DNA from: Coriobacteriales bacterium OH1046
Lineage (GTDB): Bacteria > Actinomycetota > Coriobacteriia > Coriobacteriales > Atopobiaceae
Reading direction: 5' to 3'
DNA length: 64,000 bases
Assembly (NCBI GenBank): GCA_004010535.1
Contig: RQYE01000004.1
Coordinates: 186,001-250,000 of the forward strand
Within the stretch, counting starts at the first letter, position 1. Each line of letters begins with the position of its first letter. Made by a program: the position numbers and the translations under genes. The notes below the pieces were generated by a model. It ran no database searches, was not told the origin of the DNA, and saw only the letters and a program-made list of their open reading frames with translations. Below are positions 8,359 through 16,844 of this stretch, piece after piece.

Positions 8359-9573
8359 TTATGTGGTCACCCGGCGGTACAGCTCTTCGAGCTCATGGAT
8401 GATGGCAGCCTGGGAATAGTTGGCTTCCGCATAAGCGGCGATCTTCTCACGCCATGATGGGTCCGCGAGCGCACGGCCGAGCGTATCCTCGATACTGCGG
8501 GCGAGATCGGCTGCATCCTCGGGATTGGCGAGGGCACCCACGGAATCATCCACGAAATCGGGGAGGCCGCCCTGATTCGTGGCGACGACGGGCGTCCCGC
8601 ATCCCATGGCTTCCACCGCCACGAGTCCGAAGGGCTCGCGCCGCGACGGCACGAGGTCTATGTCGGCGATGCAGTAGAGCTTTGCGAGTTCGTCTTGGGC
8701 GACGTTGCCGATGAACATCACGCGCGAGAGGCCCAGCTCAGCTGCCATGGCCTCGAGATTCGCACGTTCCTCTCCATCGCCGGCGAGCACGGTGATGGCG
8801 TTCCCGAGGCGGGGCTCGTAGATCGCCGCAGCCTCCAACAGCACGTCGACGCCCTTGAAGCGCGCCATCTTGCCTGCGAAGAGGATCACATCCCGCCCGG
8901 CGCAGTCGATGCCGTGGCGGGCCAGCACCTCCGCGCGATCGAGCGCCTGCGGATGGAAGATGTCGGGATTGTAGCCGTTGCGCATGCGCACGATCTTATC
9001 CGCATGGGAAGGGAATAACGTGCGCACGAGCTGCTCGTTGTCAGCCGAGATGCAGATCACCGCAGCGGCACCCGTGAGGGCGGTCTCGGAGAAGTGGCGC
9101 ATCCCGGGCCACTTGTCATAGCCCATGAGGTCGGTTCCGTGAGCCGTGAGCACCAGCGGGACGCCGCAACCGACCGCAAGGGAGGGCAGGGCCCAGACAT
9201 GCTGCCCGTGCACCACGTCGGGCTGGAACGCGCGGATCTCCTCGTCGATCGCCTCCTTGAAAGCACCGAGATAGGCGGCCATCTGATCGTCGGTCAGATC
9301 GCCGAACGACACCGTGCTCACCGGATGGGTGGTGAAGCAGGGGAAGTTGAAGGGCAGTGCGCCCTCTACAGCCTCGAGCTCGGGAGCATCGGTGTTCGTG
9401 AAATACACGGGATGCAGGCGCATGGACTCGTAGCGGGGGAAATCCGCAGTGTTCTCGGGTAGGATCACGCACACCTCATGCCCCTGCTTCGCCAGCTGCA
9501 TGGCAAGATTCTTCGTATACGTGCCACTGCCGGAGCCTTCCAGCGGGAAATGGTTGATCATCAGGACCTTCAT
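8359..9573 (-). CDS. Glycosyltransferase family 4
   Basis: 404 residues from ATG 9573 (MKVLMINHFPLEGSGSGTYT), preceded by GGAGGCGCAG. The longer open frame upstream has no ribosome site. The N-terminal Rossmann domain has the glycine-rich loop GSGSGTYTKNLA and VVHGQHVW. The C-terminal half has the GT-B nucleotide-sugar site, including the E-x7-E motif in EPFGLVAVEAMGCGTPVVAT. It should transfer a sugar from an activated donor at the cytoplasmic membrane face, such as onto lipid or polysaccharide, but the substrate is not readable. No polysaccharide cluster surrounds it. Confidence 0.9.
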   Translation of the reverse strand: MKVLMINHFPLEGSGSGTYTKNLAMQLAKQGHEVCVILPENTADFPRYESMRLHPVYFTNTDAPELEAVEGALPFNFPCFTTHPVSTVSFGDLTDDQMAAYLGAFKEAIDEEIRAFQPDVVHGQHVWALPSLAVGCGVPLVLTAHGTDLMGYDKWPGMRHFSETALTGAAAVICISADNEQLVRTLFPSHADKIVRMRNGYNPDIFHPQALDRAEVLARHGIDCAGRDVILFAGKMARFKGVDVLLEAAAIYEPRLGNAITVLAGDGEERANLEAMAAELGLSRVMFIGNVAQDELAKLYCIADIDLVPSRREPFGLVAVEAMGCGTPVVATNQGGLPDFVDDSVGALANPEDAADLARSIEDTLGRALADPSWREKIAAYAEANYSQAAIIHELEELYRRVTT

Positions 9574-9679
9574 CTGCGCCTCCCTATGGCCCGTGCACCT
9601 GTTTTCCGCTATGATACCCGATTGCGCACGCATGTGAGGAAAAGGCCCTTCTCGACCAGAAGGCGAAGGGGATGTGGGC

Positions 9680-10459
9680 CTACCATCTATCCCTGATATA
9701 CCGACACGCTGGAAATCCGCTGCATCCGATGAAAAGACCGCCATCGGATTTACGGTGACGTTCAAGCAGCGGCTTACCGCATTTCGGGCATGTCCTCATC
9801 GCCGCCTGCACCTGCTCGATATGGGTTTGGCGGGCTTCACGGCTAGAACCTGCGGCAAGCTCATCGAGACGCTGCATCACATCCTTAAGCCCATCGGATT
9901 CGAGAACGGTCCTCCGTTTCCTGAAGTCGCGCCGAAGAGTTTTGATGAGGCGTCTACGCTGGCAGATATGGTATTCCTCGGTATTTTCGGGCACCTGTTT
10001 GAGCTCGCACCGCTCGCCGAAGACGATATACGAGCGGAACATGCCCTCGGGAAGCTCGAGATACGCCGCTACAGCCTTCACATGCGCCCGATTCTGCATG
10101 ATAGGGTTGTAGAAGCGCTCTTTCGTATACCTATTCAGACTCGCAGTCCATTGGCGCTGGTCGGCGCATCCGAAGATCAATCCGGCATAGTTCTTCGATT
10201 CGAGCACGAAGATACCCTTGTCGCTAACCATCAGCACATCGATCTCGGAGGTCCGATCCTCCCCTTCGACTCTGGGTACCAGAAGGTTCTTATAGGTTTT
10301 GTAGACGTTCACAAGCAAGGCGTTGTTGAGAGCGTACTCGATGATGTACTCGAGAGCGGCACCCTTATCATCGGGCACACGAAACATGCCGATAGGGCCG
10401 GGCATCTCGCCTTTGACAACATCGACCATATAATCGAACAGGTTACAGCGGCTAACCAT
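9680..10459 (-). CDS. NERD-domain protein with C-terminal topoisomerase-type zinc ribbon
   Basis: 259 residues from ATG 10459 (MVSRCNLFDYM), with AGAGGGG upstream. A start at 10501 would add 14 residues without a ribosome site. The NERD nuclease-related core is at about 50-150, with TSEIDVLMVSDKGIFVLESKNY giving the Asp and ExK residues of the PD-(D/E)xK-like active site. The C-terminus has four Cys (RTCPKCGKPLLERH, then FIGCSGFPACRYI), a zinc ribbon like those at the end of topoisomerase I. The likely role is DNA processing, by family. Substrate is unknown. Confidence 0.85.
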   Translation of the reverse strand: MVSRCNLFDYMVDVVKGEMPGPIGMFRVPDDKGAALEYIIEYALNNALLVNVYKTYKNLLVPRVEGEDRTSEIDVLMVSDKGIFVLESKNYAGLIFGCADQRQWTASLNRYTKERFYNPIMQNRAHVKAVAAYLELPEGMFRSYIVFGERCELKQVPENTEEYHICQRRRLIKTLRRDFRKRRTVLESDGLKDVMQRLDELAAGSSREARQTHIEQVQAAMRTCPKCGKPLLERHRKSDGGLFIGCSGFPACRYIRDRW

Positions 10460-10599
10460 ATATGGAGCCCCTCTGGTAACGGTACTGATTCCGTCTTGCA
10501 TATCGCAGCTTCAACCACGTTGCAAACCCAGCTGCAAATCTATGGTATTCCATCGGGATGCGGATGCAAAACACCTTATCAAGTTCAGGGGCTACCCAT

Positions 10600-10940
10600 G
10601 ACTGTACAGTCAATACGACCCGTGCTGGAGAAACGCGTTGTGGGGCACCTCCAGGGTAAACTCCCAAAAGGAGAATCCCAGCATAGTCCCTGCCGACTGT
10701 ACAGTCGGCAGGGACTATGCTGGGCAAACATCCCGAAGATGGCTTCTCGGGTGGGCCCCTCGAAGAGAATCCGCAGGAAGACCCTCAGTGACTGTACAGT
10801 CAGCAGGACCTGTCCTGGGAAAACACATTGGGATTGGCTTTTGAAACGGCTCCTATTCCGCATTTTCCCAGCAATGCCCCCGGCGACTGTACAGTCGCTG
10901 GGAACTGTGCTGGGGAAACGCGCTCGGATACATCTCGCTA
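10600..10940. repeat. Array of four GACTGTACAGTC palindromic repeats at 95-bp intervals
   Basis: Cores occur at 10600-10611, 10695-10706, 10790-10801 and 10885-10896, so the period is 95 bp. After each core a related tail follows, of the form GG-A-CT-TGCTGGGNAAAC. The copy at 10677-10724 is a perfect 48-bp palindrome. Units are otherwise diverged, so this is not a recent tandem duplication. Two more copies lie at 48002 and 48097, again 95 bases apart. Confidence 0.85.
10677..10724. repeat. Perfect 48-bp palindrome inside the repeat array
   Basis: Every base from 10677 to 10700 pairs with 10701-10724 in reverse complement, starting CCCAGCATAGTCCC and ending GGGACTATGCTGGG. The DNA could extrude as a cruciform and an RNA copy would fold as a hairpin. 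Confidence 0.9.
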
Positions 10941-10948
10941 CGAAACCC

Positions 10949-11944
10949 CTACCTATCCTCCCTGAAGTAGGGCAGGCCCAGGCTTTCGGGCGGTTGGTTC
11001 TCGCGCTTGTTGCGCAGGGACGAGAAGACCAGCACGACGATCGTCACCACGTACGGCAGCATCTTGTAGAGCTCCTTCACGGCCAGATTGGTGCCCGTGG
11101 GAATGTAGAGGTAGATGATGTAGAGACCGCCGAACAGGATCGATGCGGGAATGCTCACCTCGGGATGCCAGATGGTGAAGATGACGAGCGCGATGGCGAG
11201 CCAGCCGCGGTCGCCGAAAGCGTCGTTGGACCAGACGCCGTTGGCATAGTCCATGACGTAATACAAGCCGCCGAGACCTGCGATCATGCAGCCCAAGCAG
11301 GTGGTGATGTACTTGTAGCGCGTGATGTCGATGCCTGCCGCATCGGCCGTGGCAGGATCCTCGCCCACGGCACGCAGATGCAGACCCACACGGGTGCGAT
11401 TAAGCACGAACGCCGCGACCAGCGCGATGATGATGGCGAGATACGCCAAGAAGCCGAACGAGAGGAACACCTTCCCGAACCAGCCCGTGCTATCTGCGAA
11501 CGGGAGCGTGGTCCTGAAGAGGCGGCTCGTCGCCGAGAGCGCGATGGAGGGGACCTCGGCACCCGTGAGCTTGATGAGCGAGCCTCCGAAGAAGTTGCCG
11601 AAACCCACGCCGAAAGTGGTCATGGCAAGGCCCGTCACATTCTGGTTGGCGCGCAGCGTGACCGTGAGGAAGCAGTAGAGCAGCCCCATCAGAAGCGACC
11701 CCAGAAGGCAGCAGACCAGCGGGATGAGCACTGCGAGGACGGCGTTCATCTGGGTGGGATCCGCGAAGCTGTGCTCGTACATGAACGATCCGATGACGCC
11801 CGAGATGGCACCCACGTACATGACGCCGGGAATGCCGAGGTTGAGATTGCCGGATTTCTCGGTGATGATCTCGCCGGTGCTGCCGAAGAGGAGGGGAATG
11901 CCCTGGGCAACGGCCCTTGGGATGAACGACACCAGATCAAACAT
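10949..11944 (-). CDS. nupQ: Nucleoside ABC transporter permease (NupQ/YufQ-like)
   Basis: 331 residues, about eight membrane segments. Its start MFDLVSFIPRAVAQGIPLLFGSTGEIITEKSGNLNLGIPG is typical of the second permease of BMP-dependent nucleoside importers. It overlaps nupP by 8 bases and is the last gene of the xpt-bmp-nupOPQ operon. With nupP it forms the membrane channel for nucleosides (guanosine-type in the Bacillus relatives). The substrate here is by family and by the xpt neighbour. Confidence 0.88.
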   Translation of the reverse strand: MFDLVSFIPRAVAQGIPLLFGSTGEIITEKSGNLNLGIPGVMYVGAISGVIGSFMYEHSFADPTQMNAVLAVLIPLVCCLLGSLLMGLLYCFLTVTLRANQNVTGLAMTTFGVGFGNFFGGSLIKLTGAEVPSIALSATSRLFRTTLPFADSTGWFGKVFLSFGFLAYLAIIIALVAAFVLNRTRVGLHLRAVGEDPATADAAGIDITRYKYITTCLGCMIAGLGGLYYVMDYANGVWSNDAFGDRGWLAIALVIFTIWHPEVSIPASILFGGLYIIYLYIPTGTNLAVKELYKMLPYVVTIVVLVFSSLRNKRENQPPESLGLPYFREDR

Positions 11945-13016
11945 CGCGCTCGCCCTCCTTCTTGGAGAAAACGATCCTATAGGTTATGAAGAACTCGCAG
12001 CCGATGATGAAGAACAGGATGATGCCGGTGAGGATGTCTCCGAAGCTGTGGTTGAGGCCGAACGCCGTCGAGATCTCGCCGGCACCGCAGCTCATGAAGA
12101 CCAGAAGAAGGCTCGACGCCACCATGGTGATGGGGTTGAACTTCGCGAGCCACGCGACCATGACGGCAGTGAACCCACGCCCGCCCGCGATGGTGGTCGT
12201 GATGGTGTGAGCCGTCCCGCCCACGAGGAGCAGGCCGGCGAAGCCGCAGATGGCACCCGAGAGCAGGAGCGTGCGCACGATGACCTTCTCGACCTTGATG
12301 CCCACGTAGCGGGCGGTATTGGGGCTCTCGCCCACGACCGAGATCTCGTAACCGTGCTTGCTGTACGCGAGGTAGATGTGCATGATGACGGTGAGGATGG
12401 CGACGAGCAGGATGTTGAGCAGGTACTTGTAGCCGCCGACCTGCGGGAGCCAACCGGCTTCGGTGCTCTGGTTGATGATGCCGATGTTCCCGGAACCCTT
12501 GGGAACCTCCCACACGATGACGAAGAAGGCCACGAGCTGGGTGGCGACGTAGTTCATCATGAGCGTGAACAGGGTCTCGTTGGTATTCCACCGCGCTTTG
12601 AAGAGGGCGGGCAACAGCGCCCACAGAGCGCCGGCGCAGGCCGATGACACGAACATAAGGGGGATGAGCAGGGCATTGGGCAGCCTGTTTCCCAAGATGA
12701 TCATGCACGAGGCCGCAGCGAGACCCCCCACGAGGATCTGGCCCTCGCCGCCGAGGTTCCAGAACCTCATGCGGAAGGCCGGCGTGAGCGCAAGCGAGAC
12801 GCAGAGCAGGATGGCCAGCTCCTGGAGCAGGATCCAGACCTTGCGCGGGGTTCCGAAGGCGCCCTTGACCATGGCGGCGTACACATCGACGGGGTTGAGG
12901 CCCGTCGCGATGGCGGTGATCACGCCGCACGCGACCAGCGCGGCCACGATCGCTCCGAGGCGGATCGCCAGAGCCTGGGGCAGGGGCATCTCCTTGCGTT
13001 TGGCGATATGGATCAT
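11937..13016 (-). CDS. nupP: Nucleoside ABC transporter permease (NupP/YufP-like)
   Basis: 359 residues, polytopic, with the hallmark stretches RMRFWNLGGEGQILVGG and VMVAWLAKFNPITMV of the first BMP-family permease. It begins at ATG 13016, directly after the nupO stop at 13017-13019, and overlaps nupQ at its end, so translation is probably coupled. It pairs with NupQ in the inner membrane and is powered by NupO. Confidence 0.88.
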   Translation of the reverse strand: MIHIAKRKEMPLPQALAIRLGAIVAALVACGVITAIATGLNPVDVYAAMVKGAFGTPRKVWILLQELAILLCVSLALTPAFRMRFWNLGGEGQILVGGLAAASCMIILGNRLPNALLIPLMFVSSACAGALWALLPALFKARWNTNETLFTLMMNYVATQLVAFFVIVWEVPKGSGNIGIINQSTEAGWLPQVGGYKYLLNILLVAILTVIMHIYLAYSKHGYEISVVGESPNTARYVGIKVEKVIVRTLLLSGAICGFAGLLLVGGTAHTITTTIAGGRGFTAVMVAWLAKFNPITMVASSLLLVFMSCGAGEISTAFGLNHSFGDILTGIILFFIIGCEFFITYRIVFSKKEGERDV

Positions 13017-14549
13017 CTAGGCCTCCTCCCCTCCCAGTTTGGTCATCATAAGCCCCACCTCGTTCTTGGTGGCGCCGCGGCCGTCCACGATGCCGCTCAC
13101 CTTGCCCCCGCAGAGCACGAGGATGCGGTCGCAGAACTCGAGCAGGACATCGAGGTCCTCGCCCACGTACACCACGGCGACTCCCCGCTCCTTCTGCTGG
13201 TTGATGAGGTCGTAGATGAGATATGACGAGTTGACATCGAGGCCGCGGACCGCGTATGCTGAGAGGAGCACGGTGGGAGATGAGGAGATCTCGCGCCCCA
13301 CGAGCACCTTCTGCACGTTGCCGCCCGAGAGCTTGCGCACGGGGGTCGAGATGCTGTCGGTGCTGACCTCGAGCTCCTCGACGACCTTCTCGGCAAGATG
13401 GCGCGGGCCCTTCCGGTCGGTGAAGATACCGCGCCCCTGCCTGAAGGAGCGCAGCATCATGTTGTCGGTGAGGTCCATGTTGCCCACGAGCCCCATGCCG
13501 AGACGATCTTCGGGCACGAAGGAGAGCGCCACGCCCAGAGCGGCGATCTCGAGCGGATCCTTGCCGATGAGCTGCTCGGAACGGCCGTTATCGTGGATGT
13601 ACTCGATGCTGCCCACCTCGACGGGCTGGAGTCCCGCGATGGCCTCGAGCAGCTCCTTCTGGCCGCAGCCGGAGATGCCGGCGATGCCGAGGATCTCGCC
13701 CGAGCGTGCCGTGAACGAGACGTTGTCGAGCTTGACGACGCCCTCCTGGTTGCGCACGGTGACGCCCGAGACGCGGATGCGCTCCTTGGGATCGACCGGT
13801 GCGGGACGGTCGATATTCAGGCTGACCTGATGGCCGACCATCATGTTGGTCATCTCCTGCGGGCTGGTCTCGGCGGTTGCCATCGCGCCCACGTATGCAC
13901 CCTTGCGCAGGACCGCCACGCGGTCGGAGATATCGAGCACCTCGCGAAGCTTGTGGGTGATGATGACGATCGCCTTGCCGTCGTCGCGCATGTTGCGCAG
14001 GATCGCGAAGAGCCTGTCGGTCTCCTGCGGGGTGAGGACGGCCGTGGGCTCGTCGAGGATGAGGATATCCGCACCGCGATAGAGGAGCTTGACGATCTCG
14101 ACCGTCTGTTTCTGGGAGACGGACATGTCGTAGACCTTCTGGTCGGGATCCACGTCGAAGCCGTAGGAATCGCAGATCGCGCGGATCCGCCCGCACGCCG
14201 CAGCGATGTCGAAGGCATCCTCATCCTCGAGGCCGAGGATGATGTTCTCGGCGGCGGTGAAGACGTTCACCAGCTTGAAGTGCTGATGGATCATGCCGAT
14301 GCCCTTGTCGAAGGCATCTTTGGGCGAGGCGATGACCACGGGCTCGCCGTCGATCTCGATCTCGCCGCTGTCGGGGAAGTAGATGCCCGACAGCATGTTC
14401 ATGAGGGTGGTCTTGCCGCTGCCGTTCTCGCCGAGAAGCGCCAAGATCTCGCCTCGGTAGATATCCAAGCTCACCGCGCTGTTGGCTTGTATCTGGCCGA
14501 AGGATTTGCTGATATCGCGCATCCGCACGGCTGGTTGTCTCTCTGCCAT
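13017..14549 (-). CDS. nupO: Nucleoside ABC transporter ATP-binding protein (NupO/YufO-like)
   Basis: 510 residues with two ABC domains. Domain 1 has Walker A GENGSGKTT, signature LS-like region MSVSQKQTVEI, and Walker B ILILDEPTAVL. Domain 2 has a degenerate P-loop (GISGCGQKELLEAI) as usual for this family, and signature LSGGNVQKVLVG. Its Walker B region reads LLSAYAVRGLDV rather than the common QPTRGLDV. The protein drives nucleoside import through NupP and NupQ. It is separated from the upstream lipoprotein gene by a terminator-like hairpin. Confidence 0.9.
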   Translation of the reverse strand: MAERQPAVRMRDISKSFGQIQANSAVSLDIYRGEILALLGENGSGKTTLMNMLSGIYFPDSGEIEIDGEPVVIASPKDAFDKGIGMIHQHFKLVNVFTAAENIILGLEDEDAFDIAAACGRIRAICDSYGFDVDPDQKVYDMSVSQKQTVEIVKLLYRGADILILDEPTAVLTPQETDRLFAILRNMRDDGKAIVIITHKLREVLDISDRVAVLRKGAYVGAMATAETSPQEMTNMMVGHQVSLNIDRPAPVDPKERIRVSGVTVRNQEGVVKLDNVSFTARSGEILGIAGISGCGQKELLEAIAGLQPVEVGSIEYIHDNGRSEQLIGKDPLEIAALGVALSFVPEDRLGMGLVGNMDLTDNMMLRSFRQGRGIFTDRKGPRHLAEKVVEELEVSTDSISTPVRKLSGGNVQKVLVGREISSSPTVLLSAYAVRGLDVNSSYLIYDLINQQKERGVAVVYVGEDLDVLLEFCDRILVLCGGKVSGIVDGRGATKNEVGLMMTKLGGEEA

Positions 14550-14635
14550 AATCCCCGCTGTCCGTTGCCGTGAATGGGAAGGGAATACCCCTCTCCATCC
14601 GCCCCGTTCTGTTCAAAGGAAGACAGCCCCGAAAA

Positions 14636-14667
14636 GAAGACGGCCCCCTGGAGGGGGAACCGTCTTC
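14636..14667 (-). terminator. Intrinsic terminator or attenuator between bmp and nupO
   Basis: In the minus strand, GAAGACGG...CCGTCTTC arms enclose a second CCCCCT/AGGGGG stem and are followed by TTTTC. In the middle of an operon this should leave fewer transcripts for the transporter than for the binding protein. Confidence 0.75.
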
Positions 14668-14684
14668 GATGGGACCGAGATCCC

Positions 14685-15932
14685 TTAGAACGCCGTGTCG
14701 AGGAGGTTGATACCGTCGATCTGGAGATCGAAGTACGGAGCGGAGCGGAACTCGGACTCGTGGAAGTAGCCGTCGGCGATGACCTCGGTGTCGGGCGTGT
14801 AGTCGGCATCGGTATCGACATCGGCAAGATAGCTGGTGAGGGTCTGGCCGTTGACGGTGAAGGCGGCGGTATCGAAGACATGGACGGAGCCGCTCTCGAG
14901 GCCGGCGCGGACCTCGGCGATCTTATCGACGGTACCGGCGGCGGCAACGGCCTCGTTGACGTCGGTCAGCATGACGGAGCCGGTGCCCAGGGTGCCGGTC
15001 CAGTCGGCATCGATGGCGCCGCCGCCCTTGGCGGTGTTGACCGCATACTCATAGTACGGGGCCCAGTTGATGCGGGAGGATACGATGAAGGTGTTGGGGC
15101 AGGCGTCGAGCGTGCTGCCGTTGTAGGAGACGTTGGGCACGCCGGCATTCTCGCACGCGGTGGGAGCGCCCATGGAGTCGGCATGCTGGGAGATGAGGAC
15201 GCAACCGCCACCGATGAGCTTGTTGGCGCCCTCCTTCTCGGCGGTCTCATCATACCAGGAGCCGGTGAACGTGACATCCATGGTGACCTCGGGGACGATG
15301 GACTTGGCGCCCAGGTAGAAGGAGGTGTAGCCGGAGACGACCTCGGCATAGGTGAAGGCGCCCACGTAGCCCATCTTGGCCTCATCGGCGGCGATGGTTC
15401 CGGCCTCGACCATCTCCTGGAGCTTCATGCCGGCAGCAACGCCCGCGAGGAAGCGGCCCTCGTAGATGGATGCGAAGGCGTTGTGGTAGTTGGCAAGGCC
15501 CTCGGTGTGCGCCTTGGTGCCGGTCGCATGGCAGAACTGGACCTCGGGGAATTCCTTGGCAGCTTGGATCATGTAGTCCTCATGGCCGAAGGAGTCGGCG
15601 AAGATGACGGCGCAGCCGGCGTCGGCGAGCTCGGCAGCGGCATCGTAGCATTCCTGGCCCTCGGGGATGTTGGTCTTGATCATGGAGTCGCCATCGGCGA
15701 TGCCGAGGGTGGCCATGGCCTCCTTGAAGGCGTTGATGAAGTTGAGGTCGTAGGTTGAGTTCTCATCGTGCAGGCAGATGAGGCCGACTTTCATGCCGGC
15801 TTCCGGGGTCTCGCCACCATCGGTGGGAGTCTCGCCGCCATTGTCGTTACCGCCGCAGGCGGCAAGCGCGAGGGCGGCAGCGCCGGTAAAGCCGGCACCG
15901 AGAAACGAACGGCGGCTGATGCTGTTTTCCAT
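14685..15932 (-). CDS. nupN: BMP-family nucleoside-binding lipoprotein
   Basis: 415 residues from ATG 15932 (MENSISRRSFLGAGFTGAAA). The signal carries twin arginines and a lipobox (LALAAC), so the protein is probably Tat-exported and lipid-anchored on the outside. The low-complexity linker GGNDNGGETPTDGG is followed by the PnrA/BMP fold (GLICLHDENSTYDLNFINAF). It should capture nucleosides for NupOPQ. An extended frame to 16010 overlaps xpt and is not used. The gene lies 52 bases after xpt. Confidence 0.9.
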   Translation of the reverse strand: MENSISRRSFLGAGFTGAAALALAACGGNDNGGETPTDGGETPEAGMKVGLICLHDENSTYDLNFINAFKEAMATLGIADGDSMIKTNIPEGQECYDAAAELADAGCAVIFADSFGHEDYMIQAAKEFPEVQFCHATGTKAHTEGLANYHNAFASIYEGRFLAGVAAGMKLQEMVEAGTIAADEAKMGYVGAFTYAEVVSGYTSFYLGAKSIVPEVTMDVTFTGSWYDETAEKEGANKLIGGGCVLISQHADSMGAPTACENAGVPNVSYNGSTLDACPNTFIVSSRINWAPYYEYAVNTAKGGGAIDADWTGTLGTGSVMLTDVNEAVAAAGTVDKIAEVRAGLESGSVHVFDTAAFTVNGQTLTSYLADVDTDADYTPDTEVIADGYFHESEFRSAPYFDLQIDGINLLDTAF

Positions 15933-15984
15933 GTTGGATTCCCTTTCCTTCTTGGAACTGATGACCGTCTCTCTACAACGCAGG

Positions 15985-16560
15985 CTAGGAGCGGAAGCGG
16001 ATCCGCCCATCGTCTGTCATTGACTCGATCGATGCGAGGGCGTCCACGCGGATGCCCTTCGCCCTGAACTCGTCGCCTCCGGACTGGAAGCATTTCTCCA
16101 CCGCCACTGCCACGCCCACGACCTCGGCGCCCGATTGGCCGACGAGATCCACGAGACCGCGCAGGGCGCTGCCGTTGGCGAGGAAGTCGTCGATGATGAG
16201 GATCTTGTCCTGATCGGATATGCAATCGCTGCTCACGACCACATGGTAGTCCTCGTTGTGGGTGAAGGAGTGGACGATGGTCATGTGGACCGTGCCATCG
16301 ACATTGGTGGTGCGGTGCTTCTTGGCAAAAACAACGGGCACGCCCATCGCCATGCCCGTCGCAACCGCAAGCGCTATGCCGCTCGCCTCGATGGTGATGA
16401 TCTTGGTGACCTCGGTATCCTTATAGAGCGCTGCGATCTCGGCGGCCATCGCACGCAGAAGCTCTGTGTCGATACAGTGGTTGAGGAAGCTTCCAACCTT
16501 GAGAACCCCTCCAGGCAGCACCTTGCCGTCCTCGAGGATCCTTTCTTCTAACTGCCGCAT
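15985..16560 (-). CDS. xpt: Xanthine phosphoribosyltransferase
   Basis: 191 residues from ATG 16560 (MRQLEERILEDGKVLPGG), after GGAGGAAGCCTGAGC. The size and start match Xpt enzymes (about 190 residues). The PRPP-binding loop is KILIIDDFLANGSAL near residue 125, and ITIEASGIALA is also typical. It converts xanthine and PRPP to XMP in the cytoplasm. Its place at the head of a nucleoside import operon links uptake to salvage. No purine-riboswitch core was recognised in the leader upstream. Confidence 0.92.
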   Translation of the reverse strand: MRQLEERILEDGKVLPGGVLKVGSFLNHCIDTELLRAMAAEIAALYKDTEVTKIITIEASGIALAVATGMAMGVPVVFAKKHRTTNVDGTVHMTIVHSFTHNEDYHVVVSSDCISDQDKILIIDDFLANGSALRGLVDLVGQSGAEVVGVAVAVEKCFQSGGDEFRAKGIRVDALASIESMTDDGRIRFRS

Positions 16561-16746
16561 GCTCAGGCTTCCTCCAAATGCGCCCACGACCGTACAGAAA
16601 TTGAGTATGAATTGGTGTGATTGGCAGCTGCGTTCAGCACGTATGGAGCTATTAAAGCACAACAGGACGGGCGTGCCGGGGACACCCCCCATTTGATTCC
16701 ATATGTAACACGTTCTTCATCGGAACGCGAAGCGGTTCCCCCGACC
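16561..16746. promoter_or_regulatory. xpt leader and promoter region, unassigned
   Basis: About 186 bases. On the minus strand there is a GGGGGGTGTCCCCGGCACGC stretch that could form hairpins, but neither a purine-riboswitch core nor a clear PurBox was found. A promoter cannot be fixed by eye. Confidence 0.3.
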
Positions 16747-16812
16747 GTGACAGGGGGACAGGTCATTTGTCACGCCTCAAGAGGCGTGACAAATGACCTG
16801 TCCCCCTGTCAC
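16747..16812. repeat. GGGGACAGGTC-type hairpin repeat, copy 1 (perfect 31-bp arms)
   Basis: Arms 16747-16777 and 16782-16812 are exact reverse complements of 31 bases with a CAAG loop. The arm begins GTGACAGGGGGACAGGTC and ends TTGTCACGCCT. Related repeats lie at 30829-30981 and 51161-51210. Located between the SGNH gene end and xpt. Confidence 0.95.
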
Positions 16813-16844
16813 GCGCGTGTGTCACGCGCTGCGACCACGTTCGT

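Larger units (their letters stand above)
10502..10948. other. Intergenic cluster of palindromic repeats
   Basis: There is no gene here. The stretch between the NERD gene and nupQ holds four copies of a repeat with a GACTGTACAGTC core (10600, 10695, 10790, 10885). Spacing between cores is exactly 95 bases each time. Confidence 0.75.

Noticed and set aside
10600-10611. GACTGTACAGTC as a LexA box
   Set aside because: The known CTGT-N8-ACAG spacing is not met, and the Actinobacterial box has a different sequence.
10600-10900. CRISPR array
   Set aside because: Repeat is palindromic and the intervening sequence is related between units. No cas genes are near.
9674-11989. Plus-strand frame of 771 codons over the NERD gene, repeats and nupQ
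   Set aside because: It lies opposite real genes and passes through the palindrome array. Composition is low complexity without domains.
16561-16746. Purine riboswitch ahead of xpt
   Set aside because: No match to the conserved three-way junction core was found, although the gene is a classic riboswitch target.
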